From contig JANJXV010000004.1 of NCBI GenBank assembly GCA_024803745.1, forward strand, positions 56,621,358-56,685,357: 64,000 bases of DNA, given 5' to 3'. The DNA comes from Megascapheus bottae (lineage: Eukaryota; Chordata; Mammalia; Rodentia; Geomyidae). Position numbers and translations under genes: made by a program. Below, piece by piece: positions 45,523 to 56,279 of this stretch. Within the stretch, counting starts at the first letter, position 1. Every line of letters begins with the position of its first letter. The notes below the pieces were generated by a model that worked only from the letters and a program-made list of their open reading frames with translations, was not told the DNA's origin and searched no databases.

Positions 45523-46290
45523 TCCCCTTTGACCCAGCAATTCCACTACTTGGCATTTACCCAACCACCCAGAAACAAGGACATACTAAACCCACTAGCA
45601 CAACAATGTTCATTGCAGCACTATTCACCATAGCAAAGATATGGAACCAACCCAGATGTCCCTCAGTTGATGAGTGGATCAACAAGTTGTGGTATTTGTA
45701 CACAATGGAATTCTATGCTGCTGTCAGAAAGAATGACATCACTCCATTTGTTAGGAACTGGAAAGACTTAGAAAAAGTCATATTAAGTGAAGTAAGCCAG
45801 ACTCAAAGGAACTTAGGCTCAATGGTTTCCCTCATTCGTCATAATCAGTAGAAACCTTGGGCTCTACTAGCAGAGATCTGCAATAGAGCAAAATCTTGAT
45901 ACATAAGGCCATATAATGTGAAGCTAATTGAAAGGACCTCCAGGATATTGAAACAAAAGCCATATAATGAATAATTGTTGTCCTTAATGTACTATGTGGT
46001 CTCTCATCTCCTTTGCTATCCCTTGGTTATCTCATATTGGTATAGTATCTCACTTTGTTATCTGATATATTGAATTTATTTGTATTTGGATCTTTGAAAT
46101 TTGATAGGGAAGGGGGGAAAACTAAGACGGGAGGGAGGTGTGGGGGGGGAGGGAAATGGGTACCAAGACATGTGAAAGGGTATCAATCTATGTGAATTAA
46201 TGCACCTTCTATCTGGCAAATATCATGTAACCCTTTTACTAATTACAATAAAAAAATTTAAAAAAAATAAAAATAAAAAAAGTTAAAAAA
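45523..46290 (+). mobile_element. nested L1 (first)
   Basis: 5'-truncated L1 beginning at 'tcccctttgacccagcaatt' (ORF2 end: MFIAALFTIAKIWNQPRCP), with complete 3' UTR and A tail. Perfect 13-bp target duplication aaatataccaggt at 45510-45522 and 46291-46303. Confidence 0.95.
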
Positions 46291-46540
46291 AAATATACCA
46301 GGTAAAACAGATACTGTAACAAATTGATATTAACCAAAGGGCAACAAAGGAGAAGAGAAATAGCATAGTACATTAAGAACAACAATTGCATAAGATAAAA
46401 CTCTTGTTTCCACAGCCTAGAGATCCTTTCTTTCTTTTAGCCTCATCTTATATGAACTTACGTATCTAGGTTTTGCGCTATAATAATCCTCTTCTAGGAG
46501 AGTCCTAGATGTGTACTAATTATTACAAATGAGGGAAACC

Positions 46541-46950
46541 CTCATTCGTCATAATCAGTAGAAACCTTGGTACATAAGGCCATATAATATGAAGCTAATT
46601 GAAAGGACCTCCAGGATATTGAAACAAAAGCCACATAACGAATGATTGTTGTCCTTAATGTACTATGTTGTCTCTCATCTCCTTTGCTATCCCTTGGTTA
46701 TCTCATATTGTTACAGTATCTCACTTTGTTATCTGATATATTGAATTTATTTGTATTTGGTTATTTGAAATTTGATAGGGAAGGGGGGAAAACCAAGACG
46801 GGTGGGGGGTGTGGTGGGGGGAGGGAAATGGGTACCAAGACATGTGAAAGGATATCAATGTATGTGAATTAATGCACCTTCTATCTGGCAAATATCATGT
46901 AACCCTTTTATTAATTACAATAAAAAATGCAAAAAAATTAATAAAAAAAA
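46541..46950 (+). mobile_element. nested L1 (second)
   Basis: 5'-truncated L1 with ORF2 terminus and 3' UTR, lacking about 40 bp after 'cagtagaaacctt'. Target duplication acaaatgagggaaacc (46525-46540) and acaaatgagagaaacc (46951-46966). Very similar to the first nested copy, sharing 'gaagctaattgaaaggacct'. Confidence 0.95.
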
Positions 46951-47147
46951 ACAAATGAGAGAAACCATTGAGCCTATGTTCCTTTGGGTCTGACTTACGT
47001 CACTTAATATAATTTTTTCCAAGTCTTTTCATTTCCGTACAAATCCCTCCCTTCCCTTCCATTCCTTTCCCCCGCCCCTTCCTTTTCCCTTCTTTCTCTC
47101 TCCCCGTCATCCACAGAGGAACCCTGAACAAAAACCTCCTCTGCTGC

Positions 47148-47374
47148 TAGTTGATAGTGGCTCACACATGTAATCCTAGCTCAGGAGTCTCAGATCTGAT
47201 GATCCCAGTTCAAAGCCAGGAAAGTCTGTGACGCTCTTATCTATAATTAACCATCAGAAAACTGGAAGTAGAGCTGTAACTTAAAGTGGTAGAGCACCAG
47301 CCTTGAGTGAAAAAGGTCAGACAGCACCCAAGTCCTGAGTTCAAGCTCCACAACCAACAACAACAACAAAAAAA
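47148..47374 (+). mobile_element. B1-Geo SINE
   Basis: Head gatagtggctcacacatgta, Geo half gctgtaacttaaagtggtag, (CAA)n tail. Confidence 0.9.
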
Positions 47375-47488
47375 TCTCCCCTGCCATAACTCAACCTGGA
47401 GCTTTTGTTTCCAGAACAAAAGTAAATAAATTTGTTGTCTGAGCCATCTGATTGTTGGTGTTTTGTCAATAATAAATACAAAGACTAG

Positions 47489-47587
47489 ACAATGCCCAGG
47501 CCAAGGGTAGGATGGTAGCCTTGAGATGTAGAGCTCAGGGACAGCGCCCAGGTGGAGTTCAAGCCCCAAGACCCACAAAAAAAAAAA
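47489..47587 (+). mobile_element. B1-Geo right end, 5'-truncated
   Basis: Begins inside the doubled-right-end arrangement ('caatgcccaggccaagggta') and runs through one Geo unit to an A tail. Same subfamily as 28.7 and 53.5 kb. Confidence 0.85.
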
Positions 47588-47715
47588 GTGTGGAGGGATT
47601 TCTGGCTGGGAGTGACTTTCAGCATCTTCAGGAATCCAAGTTTCTTAAAGAACTAGCAACAATATACATTCTACATAGTTTATATTTATAGCCATATCTC
47701 ATGAATAATTCTCCT

Positions 47716-47875
47716 GCCTAGCATGCACCAAGCCCTGCGTTCAATTCCTCTGCACCACATACACAGACAAAGTCAGAAGTGGTTCTGTGACTCAAATGGT
47801 AGAACACTAGCCTTGAGAAAATCCCAAGGACAGTTCCCAGACCCTGAGTTCAAGCCCCAGGACTGGCAAAAAAAT
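47716..47875 (+). mobile_element. IDL-Geo SINE, 5'-truncated
   Basis: Starts after the A box at gcctagcatgcaccaagccc. B box gttcaattcc, Geo half and A tail are present. Confidence 0.92.
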
Positions 47876-48144
47876 TAAGAAAGAAAGATTAGCAAAAAGA
47901 GGAGGGAAAGAAGGCACAAAATAACATTTTCCATCTGCTCTGTTAAAATGATATGCTTTGGTTGGAATTCATTAAACAGTAAAAAAACAAACAAACAAAC
48001 AAAAATACAAAGACTAACACAAGGAGTGAAATCTAAATTATAGGCTTTAGGTAGTAATAATGCAGCAATATGGGTTTAAGTGTCATAAATATACCACAGT
48101 AATGGAAGATGGGAATGTAGTGGAAGTTGGGGAAGGGGATTATA
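47876..48144. other. unassigned stretch
   Basis: AT-rich, with a short (CAAA)n run near 47986. No supported feature. Confidence 0.4.
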
Positions 48145-48655
48145 GAAACCATTTTCTGCTCAATTTTTTTTTTGTAAACTTGAAACTGTTATGGGATCCG
48201 GGGGAGGGGATTTCACATCCCTCCAGGTGAGGATTCCACCCTCCCACCAGAGTCAGTCTCATATAAAAAGGTGAGTTGATTGGGGAAGTACCCATACACC
48301 AATGGCCAATGAGATAGTTACATGCACAGAAGGGCCATATAGTCAGCTCCAGCCACACGCAGGTAGCCAAAAGGGTTATAGCCTAGCATTTGAATTAACC
48401 TATCACCTTAGTTGGAACTGGTGCTCGAATTTGGCAGGTCTCCACACAAAGCAGCCCCCACCCCAAAACCAAGCCTGTATCCCTCCTAACTGGGGGTGGG
48501 AATAAGGTTGGCCCTCCCTAGAAGGGCAAAGATGGCTGGGCTGCTTTACCATTGTTGACCTTCCACAATGGGGCGGCGGCGAGCTCTTAGCTCATTCAAG
48601 ATGGTGCCAGTCTTTGCTCCCCTCAACAAAACTACTATTGTAAAAAAAAAAAAAA
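48145..48655 (-). mobile_element. candidate LTR or retroposed unit, unassigned
   Basis: About 510 bp, GC-richer than its flanks, bounded by a T run (left) and an A run (right). On the minus strand it has ATTGG/CCAAT motifs followed by cctttttatatg; on the plus strand it has catataaaaagg. That promoter-like layout suggests a solo LTR. Orientation and class are uncertain, and no target duplication was found. Confidence 0.35.
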
Positions 48656-48724
48656 ATGACTTATTACCATGAATGTGTCTTGCCCTTGTGTCTACTTAAG
48701 AGTTAAGATGGGGGAAAAAAATGA

Positions 48725-48915
48725 TTTTTTGCTAGTCCTGGGGTTGAACCCAGGGCCTGGGTATTGTCCTTGGGCTTTCTCAAGGCTAGTGCTCTACTAC
48801 TTGAGCCACAGCACCTCTTTCAGCTTTTTATGTATATGCAGTATCAAGGAATCAAACCCAGGGCTTCCTTCTTGCTAGGCAAACACTCTACCACTAGGCC
48901 ACACTCATGGCCCCA
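48725..48915 (-). mobile_element. IDL-Geo SINE
   Basis: Minus-strand dimer ending 'ctaggccacactcatggcccc', moderately diverged. Confidence 0.92.
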
Positions 48916-49115
48916 AAATGAAAATTTTTGATATATGTTTGATAAGTGGTTTGTTCACCTCTTGAAATGTTCTACTAATTTTTAAAGGACTTTGACATAG
49001 AACTATTATGACTTTCATAACACAATGTTTCACAAAGGTATGAGCAGACAAATCTCTGTAGTTACAAATGTATCATCACAAATTAGTAAGTACATAGGCT
49101 CATTAAATGTAATTT

Positions 49116-49231
49116 GTAGGTTGAGGATGTAGCTCAGTGATACAGCATTTATCTAGCATACCCAAGGCCCTGGGCTCAATTACCAAAACCACAAAAGATA
49201 TATACATACATACATACATACATACATACAT
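49116..49231 (+). mobile_element. ID monomer with (CATA)n tail
   Basis: 'ggatgtagctcagtgataca', 'tctagcatacccaaggccct' and 'gggctcaattacc' form a classic rodent ID-type monomer without the Geo half, followed by a catacatacata repeat. It represents the ancestral-style head. Confidence 0.85.
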
Positions 49232-49386
49232 AGCTTTGCTGACAAGGAGAAAATTGGGAAGAGCAACAAGTAGTGGTAACAAGCCAGAAATGGAACCCAC
49301 AACAAGAACAGATTTCCTAGAAGGAACAGACAAAAACCTTTGACTCTTCTTTCTGTTCCTGGCATTGGCATGGGAGTCCTAAGGCT

Positions 49387-49597
49387 TTTTTTTTCCTTCT
49401 TTTTTTTTTTGCCAGTCCTGGGCTTGGGCTCAGGGCCTGAGCACTGTCCTTGGACTTTCTCAAGGCTAGAGCTCTACCACTTGAGCCTCAGCACCACTTC
49501 CGGCTTTTTTCTATGTATGTGGTACCGAGGAATTGAACCTGGGTCTTCATGCATGCTAGGCAAGCACTTTAACCACTAGGCCAAACTCCTGGCCCCT
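49387..49597 (-). mobile_element. IDL-Geo SINE, young-type
   Basis: Minus-strand, nearly undiverged, with the 'aagcactttaaccactagg' head variant and a T-rich tail. Confidence 0.95.
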
Positions 49598-49639
49598 TTT
49601 TTTCCTTCTTAACGAGTTTTTTTTAATATAAAAAATCAA

Positions 49640-50690
49640 TTGTTAAATTTACATAAGTTTAAAAAAGAAAAAGAAGAAAAATCCCAGCAGATAACTTCCA
49701 AAGGAAAGGATATGCTCCCCGTTTGTGCTCAGTGCAGCACAGGAGTTTCTAAGTCTTTACTTCCACACTCCAACCTGTGCCTCCCAGTCTTACATTGCAA
49801 TCAAACTGGACTACATCTGCTGGAGCTAAGTTGCCCTCTGCAGGTAAAGTTAAGTGGATACAACCTGTGTCAGATACTCTGAAGAGATCCGGGTCGGCTA
49901 CACAGCCCTTCATCTTCTTCCTCAGGAGCAGGAAAGTCTGTCTTGGGTGCCATGGGCAAGATGCACAGTGCTGTGGATCTTCAGCTGCCACCAGGTGCAG
50001 GTTGTTCTTTCTAACGTGGTGTGGGCAGAGAAGCATGGAGAGCCACTACCACTGCACCGTGTGCTGGTTCTGCATGGTCTACCTCTGATGGAGCAGTGTC
50101 TTCATCACATGCCCGGGCCAGATGCACAACTTACAGCACTGCATCACCTGCGTGCTTCTCCGCGGCTGTACTCACATCTACCGAGAGATCCACGTGGGTA
50201 CCCGGCAGTGCTGGCTCCTCTGCAGCTCCAGCTGGACACTAGGGGATTTGAGATGAAGAGCCATCCTGGCATTCACAGCAGCTGGGAGCACATGCTGATT
50301 CTTCAGCTTCTGCCGCAGACTCGCACTGCTTCATCTGCAGTGGACTGGACACCTGGGATGGGCTTGGGCGAATCACAGTAATGTCTCCACCCCTGCTCTC
50401 TCGGTCCAGGCTACCAGATCCCACCTGCTGGTCTCTCCATGCAAAGGGTCAAAAGGTTGTGGGTCTGGGTTGGGAGTGTAAGTGGAGGGTTGCTCCAATG
50501 TCTGCAGATGTCCACCCAGCGCTCGCTCCACGATCTCCTGGAATCAGAATGAGTAAAAAATCGGAAAGCAAAAGGAAAAGGACAGGTTTGTCAGTTGGAG
50601 CCAGCTCTGGAATGTGGCAGCCTGGATACCTGAGATCCAGGTTGTCTTTAGTCTTTTGTCAAGGATGAAGTCACTTCCTGGGGTCTTCTT
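49640..50690. other. GC-rich unassigned block
   Basis: About 1 kb with clearly higher GC and CpG than the surroundings and no repeat family recognised. Partly open frames lie on both strands (49854-50381 plus; 49749-50036 minus, including FRVSDTGCIHLTLPAEGN). A plus frame has Cys pairs (YHCTVCWFC, CITC) interrupted by stops. It may be a decayed retrocopy, a conserved exon or an LTR interior. No function is assigned. Confidence 0.35.
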
Positions 50691-51440
50691 TTTTTTAAAT
50701 TGTTTTTATAAAAGTGATGTATGGGGGGTTACAATTACTTAAGTCGGGTAAAGAGTTCCTTCTTTCCTTCCTTCCTTCTTGCCAGTCCTAGGGCTTGAAC
50801 TCAGGGCTTGAGCACTGTCCTTGGACTTTCTCGAGGCTAGAGCTCTGCCACTTGAGCCACAGCACCACTTCTGGCTTTTTCTATGTTTGTGGTGCTGAGG
50901 AATTGAACCCGGGTCTTCGTGCATGCTCGGCAAGCACTCTACCACTAGGCCAAACTCCCAGCACCCCAAGAGTACATTTCTTTTCGGTCAATATCACTTC
51001 TTCCTTTACACTCTCCCAGTTTTTTCCTCCCATCGCCATCCACAAGGTCATTTTCAAGATAGTGTCCAATGAATGCCATTGCTGCATTTGTTCAGTCCTT
51101 GTCCCTCCATTTCCTTGCCCTCCTTATCCTTCCAAAGACATATAAATGAACAAACAGAAAAATATGAACAGTATAAAGAAAAGAAAACAAAAAAAGACAG
51201 GAAAAAGAAGAAAACTTTGTTTCCATTTCCTGGAGTGCATTTTGATAAACATTATTTTGTATGATCAAATGCACATAGGGTTAGAGACCTATATAATCTA
51301 TTAAGTCCCAATAGATTTAGGTCTAGTTTCCACATATAAGAGAAAACATGTGCCATTTGCCTCTCTCTGAGCTTGACTTACCTCACTTAACATGACTTGT
51401 TCTAGGCCCATCCATTTCAGCTAAGGTTTTTTTTTATCAC
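50691..51440 (-). mobile_element. older L1 3' UTR and ORF2 end (minus)
   Basis: 'gggggttacaattacttaag', after the SINE 'aagagtacatttcttttcgg', then 'tttccacatataagagaaaa' and 'cttacctcacttaacatgac': reverse-complement L1 of the same older type as 40.1 kb. Confidence 0.8.
50779..50966 (-). mobile_element. IDL-Geo SINE in L1
   Basis: Minus-strand dimer (B box aattgaaccc, 'aagcactctaccactaggcc'), with a (TTCC)n tail at its left edge. Confidence 0.93.
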
Positions 51441-51567
51441 AGAGCTAAACATACACCTTGCCCAAGAAACAGACAAACTGACAGAGGACAGAAGAAAGTG
51501 AAACACCCGCAGGCTGGGATAATTCCTCACATCAGGAATGTGAGCAAAAACAATAGTTTTGGGTTTT

Positions 51568-51806
51568 TTGTGGGGTTTTTTGTTGTTGTTGGTCCTAGGG
51601 CTTGAATTCTGGGCCTAGGCTCTATTCCTGAGTGCTTCAACTCAAGGCTAACATTCTACTACTTGAGCCACAGCACCACTTTTGGTTTTCTGGTGTTTAA
51701 TTGGAGATAGGAGACTCAGTGCCCTGGCTGGCTTTGAAGCACAATCCTCAGATCTCAGTCTCCTGAGTAGCTAGGATTACAGGCATGAGCCACCGGTGCC
51801 CAGCTA
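51568..51806 (-). mobile_element. B1-Geo SINE
   Basis: Complete minus-strand copy ending 'atgagccaccggtgcccagc'. Confidence 0.92.
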
Positions 51807-51968
51807 AAATAATACTTTTTTCTTAAATGTGAATACAAACAAATGAGTAGCAACAGTGTGTTTGTGCAACAAGATGTTCACTGCTTCACTTTTACCTTAT
51901 TGGACTCACACAAAAATCTCTCTTGTGGACTAGTCTAATCAGAAATAGACTGGTAAAGAAATTTGGGA

Positions 51969-52166
51969 TGACCAGGAGTTGGTCCAGTGATAGAGTGCTT
52001 GCCTAGCATGCATGAAGACCCAGGTGGGATTCTGCAGTACCACATACATAGAAAAAAAAAGCCGGAAGTGGTGCTGTGGCTCAAGTGGTAGAGCTCTAGC
52101 CTTGAGAAAGGCAAAGGACAGTGCTCAGGCCCTGAGTTCAAACCTCAGAACTGGAAAAAAAAAAAA
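51969..52166 (+). mobile_element. IDL-Geo SINE
   Basis: Complete dimer. Flanked by aaagaaatttggga (51955-51968) and aaagaaattctggga after the tail. Confidence 0.94.
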
Positions 52167-52336
52167 AGAAATTCTGGGACATACAGTTCCACCTGTGCAA
52201 TATATAACAAAACCACCACAAATCATTTTGGTCTCGTTTTACTGTTACTAAAGTGAAAGTATACAAAATCGATCAGGAAAATATCCTAGATTTTTGTTTT
52301 TGTTTTTAAATGATCCTCAAATAAGAAAATAGAATT

Positions 52337-52566
52337 GTTACAATATTTCACCTTGTTATCTGATATATTTTATATGTGCTTAATTGGTTGTTTGAAATTG
52401 GATAGGGAAGGGGGGAAATCAAGATGAGTGGGGGGAGGAGGGGAAGGAAATGGGGACCATGTCATGAGAAAGGGTATCAATGTTTGTGAAGTTATGCACC
52501 TTCTATCTGGTGAATATAATGTAACCCTTCTATTAATCACAATAAAATAATAATAATAAAAAAAGA
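52337..52566 (+). mobile_element. L1 3' UTR, 5'-truncated
   Basis: Starts within the 3' UTR ('attgttacaatatttcacct'), G-rich tract, 'taacccttctattaatcaca', A-rich tail. The flanking word agaattgtt occurs on both sides. Confidence 0.9.
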
Positions 52567-52786
52567 ATTGTTCTCATGAATCTACAGGGAACTTCAACAA
52601 TTTTATTTCTCACAAAGTATTATTCTATGCAGTTTATAATTAAATTCTGCTTCACATGCTGCTTGTACTGTGGCCATATATAAAAAACGAAAAATCCATT
52701 GAAAACTTGGATGTAATATCTCTGGAATATTAACAATTTATAGTCACAGAGGCCTAATGTTAATAACAATGTAGACTAAAAAAGCA

Positions 52787-52827
<41 letters not shown>

Positions 52828-53486
52828 ATCCCAATGAAACCATAATCTGTTCCTAGCCTTCTCTGTCAAGTATCTTTATCTCTGCTGGGCAGAGAAACCT
52901 TGAGTGACTTGTGTTTGCATTATTCATTTCCTATTGATTATTTCTTTTCCAAATAACATTATCTGTCATGGTATGAAGATGTCCTGACTGAAGCTGGTTA
53001 TAAACCTTTCCTTGTGAATATCATACAGATAAGAAAAGATGAACACGCCTGCTCCTTGGCATATAAAATCTAAGTATTTACAATGTTTTTAAAGTATAAA
53101 ATGGCATATCAAGTGATCTGGGAATGTCCAGTTTTGAATATTAAAACATAAATCCACTTCAAATAATAGCATAGTCTCTTCTCTTGCTTCTGATATATTT
53201 ACATGCAAAACAACTAAGATATTAGTTCAATGACATATCAGTGTTGGACTCTGGCAGAGCATTAACTTGCATTGTATAGAAACACATGGAATAAACCATA
53301 TTTCCCCTAAGACTGGAAAAGTAAAACATTTTTTTACCCTCTCATTTTTCTTCAGAGATTTTGGGGTGCTGGCAACTAGAGGAATATATTAAGTGATCTG
53401 CAGTATATTTAATAAAATTCCAGACGCAATTTGTATCAAGTAGATCAAATCACTTACCTAGCTTTCAGTGAGACAAAAAACTTCTT
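52567..53486. other. unassigned, probably unique; one (CA)n
   Basis: AT-rich sequence with a (CA)n run at about 52789-52826. No gene or repeat recognised. Confidence 0.5.
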
Positions 53487-53778
53487 TTAAAAATTAGCCA
53501 AGTGTGGTGGCTCACACCTGTACTACTAGCTCCTCAGGCGGCTGAGATCAAAGATCACCATTCAAAGCCAGCTGGAAACAAAAAAGTTGAGAGACTCCTA
53601 TCTCCAATTAATCCTCAGAAAACCACAAGTGGTGCTGTGGCTCAAGGGGTAGGGCACAAGCCTTGAGCTGTAGAGCTCAGGGACAATGCCCAGGCCAAAG
53701 GGTTAGGCAGTAGCCTTGAAGTGAAAATATGAGGAACAATGCCCAGGCCCAGAGTTCAAGACCCATGACCAACAACAA
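53487..53778 (+). mobile_element. B1-Geo SINE with doubled right end
   Basis: Head aagtgtggtggctcacacct, first Geo unit ending 'caatgcccaggccaaagg', second partial Geo unit (gcagtagccttgaagtgaaa) ending agttcaagacccatgacc. Confidence 0.9.
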
Positions 53779-53827
53779 AGAAAAAAGAAAAGAAAAGAAA
53801 AAGAAAGAGAAAGAAAGAAAGAAAGAC

Positions 53828-53873
<46 letters not shown>

Positions 53874-53876
53874 CAA
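53779..53876. repeat. (GAAA)n tract from a SINE tail
   Basis: About 95 bp of gaaa repeats with few interruptions, grown from the tail of the preceding SINE. Confidence 0.97.
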
Positions 53877-54459
53877 GCTCCTAAAAAGTTACAGATAATT
53901 CCAAATGTTCTTTTCTCCCTAAGTGCAGGCTTACAGGATGGATGTCTCTTTGCCTCAAGAATTTCTTTATTTTATTTTAATTTATTGTCAGGGTAATGTG
54001 CAGAGGGTTACAGTTAAATTCGTCAGATAGTGGATAAATTACTTCTCCCACATTGATAACACTTCTCACTTTTTTGTCCCCATTTCCCTCCCCCAACTCC
54101 CTCCCAATCATTTTGTTTCCCCACTCCCTCTTCAATTTCAAATAAATAAAAAATCATATATACAATATACCAGGTAACAAAGTCAGATACAGTAACCACA
54201 TAAGATTAACCATGGGGGGGGGGAGAAATAACATAGTACATTAAGAACAACAATCACACAAGGAAAAATGGATCCTAGAGATCCTTTCATTTAGTCTTAT
54301 CCTATATGATCATCTGTACGTAGCTTTCCAACTATTATGATCCTCTGCTAGGAGAGTTCCAGATGTGTACTAATTATCACAAATGAGGGAAACCGTGGAG
54401 CCTATGTTTCTTTGGGTCTGGCTTACTTCACTTAATTTAATTTTTTCCAACTCCATTTC

Positions 54460-54651
54460 TTTTTTTTTCCAGTCCTGGGCTTGAACTCAGGACCTGAGCC
54501 CTGTCTTTGGACTTTCTCAAGGCTAGAGCTCTACCACTTGAACCTCAGCATCACTTCCGGCTTTTTTCTATATATGTGGTACCAAGGAATCAAACCCGGG
54601 TTTTCATGCATGCTAGGCAAGCACTTTACCATTAGGCCAAACTCCAGGCCC
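54460..54651 (-). mobile_element. IDL-Geo SINE in L1
   Basis: Minus-strand, little diverged ('aagcactttaccattaggcc'). The L1 words 'ccatttct' and 'tccatttctt' on the two sides fit a target duplication. Confidence 0.93.
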
Positions 54652-55227
54652 TCTTTCCATTTCTTTATGAATGGATGATGTCATTCTGATAGCAGTATAG
54701 AATTCCATTGTGTATAAATACTACATCTCCTTGATTCAATCATCTACTGAGGAGCATCTCGGTTGGTTCCATATCTTAGCTATAGTAATTAATGTTGCAG
54801 TGAACGTTGTTGTGCTAGTAAGTTTAGTATGTCCTTGTTTGTGGGCATTTGAGTAAATGCCAAGGAGTGAAATTACTGGGTCATAGGGGAGCTTTATGTT
54901 TAGTCTTTTGAGGGATCACCATATTGCTTTCCAGAATAGTTAAATGAGTTTACACTCTCACCAACAGTGCAGTAGTGATCCCTTCTGGCCACATCCCCAC
55001 CAGCATCTGTTGTTATTATATTTCTTGATCATGGCCATTCTCACTGGAGTGAGGTGGAATCTCAAAGTTGTTTTGATTTGCATTTCTTTTATGGCCAGAA
55101 ATGTCAAGCATTTCTTCATGTGTCTATAGGCCATCATTATTTGCTCTTCAGAGAAGACTCTGTTTAAATCTTTAGCCCATCTTTTAATGGGATGGTTGTT
55201 TCTTTGAAGATTTGTTTTGGAGAAATT

Positions 55228-55426
55228 CAATTTTTTTTTTGCTAGTCCTGGGCTTGGGCTCAGGGCCTGAGCTTTGTCCTTGGACTTTCTCAAAGCTTAG
55301 CACTCTACCACTTGAGCCTCAGCACTACTTCCAGCTTTTTTCTATGTATGTGGTACCAAGGAATCGAACCCAGGTCTTCATGCATGCTAGGCAAGCATTC
55401 TACCACTAGGCCAAACTCCCGGCCCT
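55228..55426 (-). mobile_element. IDL-Geo SINE in L1
   Basis: Minus-strand dimer. Flanks 'gagaaattcaat' and 'gagattcaat' form an imperfect target duplication. Confidence 0.94.
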
Positions 55427-55776
55427 GAGATTCAATTTTTTTAGCTGTTGATATATTTTAGATATGAGGCCTTTGTATTTTGTATGGCTAGTGAAGATCT
55501 TCTCCCACTCTGTGGGCTTTCTATTTAACTTGCTAGCTATGTCCTTTGCCATACAGAAACTCTGCAGTTTCATGCAGTCCCATTTATCCAAACCTTCTTT
55601 AATTTGTTGTGTTTCTTTGTCTTTATTAAGAAAGTTTTGACCTGTGCCAAGGAATTCTAGTGTATCTCTTATTTCTTCTTGTAAATTTTGAGGGTAGCTG
55701 CTTTTATCTCAAGGTCTTTAATCCATTTGGAATTAGTCCTGGTACAGGGTGACATAAAAGGATCCAGCTTTAGTTT

Positions 55777-55816
<40 letters not shown>

Positions 55817-55838
55817 GCCCCCTTCTCTCTCTCTTTCT

Positions 55839-56144
55839 GGCCCCGCTCGCTCCGGCCCCGCTCGCTCCGACCCCGCTCGCTCCGGCCCCGCTCGCTCCGG
55901 CCCCGCTCGCTCCGACCCCGCTCGCTCCGGCCCCGCTCGCTCCGGCCCCGCTCGCTCCGGTCAGGCTCGGTCCCTCACGCTCCTGGCCCCGCTCGCTCCG
56001 GCCCCGCTCGCTCCGGTCCCGCTCGCTCCGGCCCCGCTCGCTCCGGCCCCGCTCGCTCCGGTCCCGCTCGCTCCGGCCCCGCTCGCTCCGGCCTCGCCTC
56101 GCTCCCGCACGCTCCGGCCCTGCTCGCTCGGCCCCGCTCGCTCC
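55839..56144. repeat. 15-bp GC-rich VNTR with 45-bp higher order
   Basis: Unit ggccccgctcgctcc. Eight units at 55839-55958, seven at 55985-56089 and one at 56130-56144, separated by degenerate units. In block one every third unit reads gacccc at its start; in block two every third reads ggtccc: a 45-bp higher-order period. Three CpGs per unit. Confidence 0.95.
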
Positions 56145-56209
56145 GGCCTCCACTCGGTTGGGCTCCGCTTGCTCGCCTTCCACTCTCTGTCGCTTGTTGC
56201 AGTCTCCTC

Positions 56210-56271
56210 TCTGTCACTTCCGGCTTGGTTGTGTCTCGTCTCTGCCACTTCCGGCTTGGTTGTGTATGTGG
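56210..56271. repeat. 31-bp tandem duplication at the head-array junction
   Basis: 56210-56240 and 56241-56271 are near-identical units containing cacttccggcttggttgtgt. A third, degraded relative lies just left (tctctgtcgcttgttgcagt). The unit contains the first bases of the normal Geo half. Confidence 0.9.
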
Positions 56272-56279
56272 GTTACCGA

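Larger units (their letters stand above)
45300..47045 (-). mobile_element. L1 host of two nested L1 insertions
   Basis: Minus-strand L1 3' UTR and ORF2 end in three pieces: 45300-45522, 46291-46540 and 46951-47045. Joining them in order gives continuous L1 sequence comparable to 54.0-54.45 kb. Confidence 0.92.

Noticed and set aside
45300..46290. Twin-primed L1 at 45.3-46.3 kb
   Set aside because: The inverted part is the 3' UTR, not an upstream part of the forward copy. The target duplication shows a separate L1 inserted into an older one.
49854..50381. 175-codon frame as a host gene
   Set aside because: No recognisable domain, no splice or promoter context, and the other frames and strand are open too, as expected in GC-rich DNA. 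Kept as an unassigned block.
55839..56144. CRISPR-like array
   Set aside because: Repeats are contiguous 15-bp units without spacers, in a mammalian retroelement.
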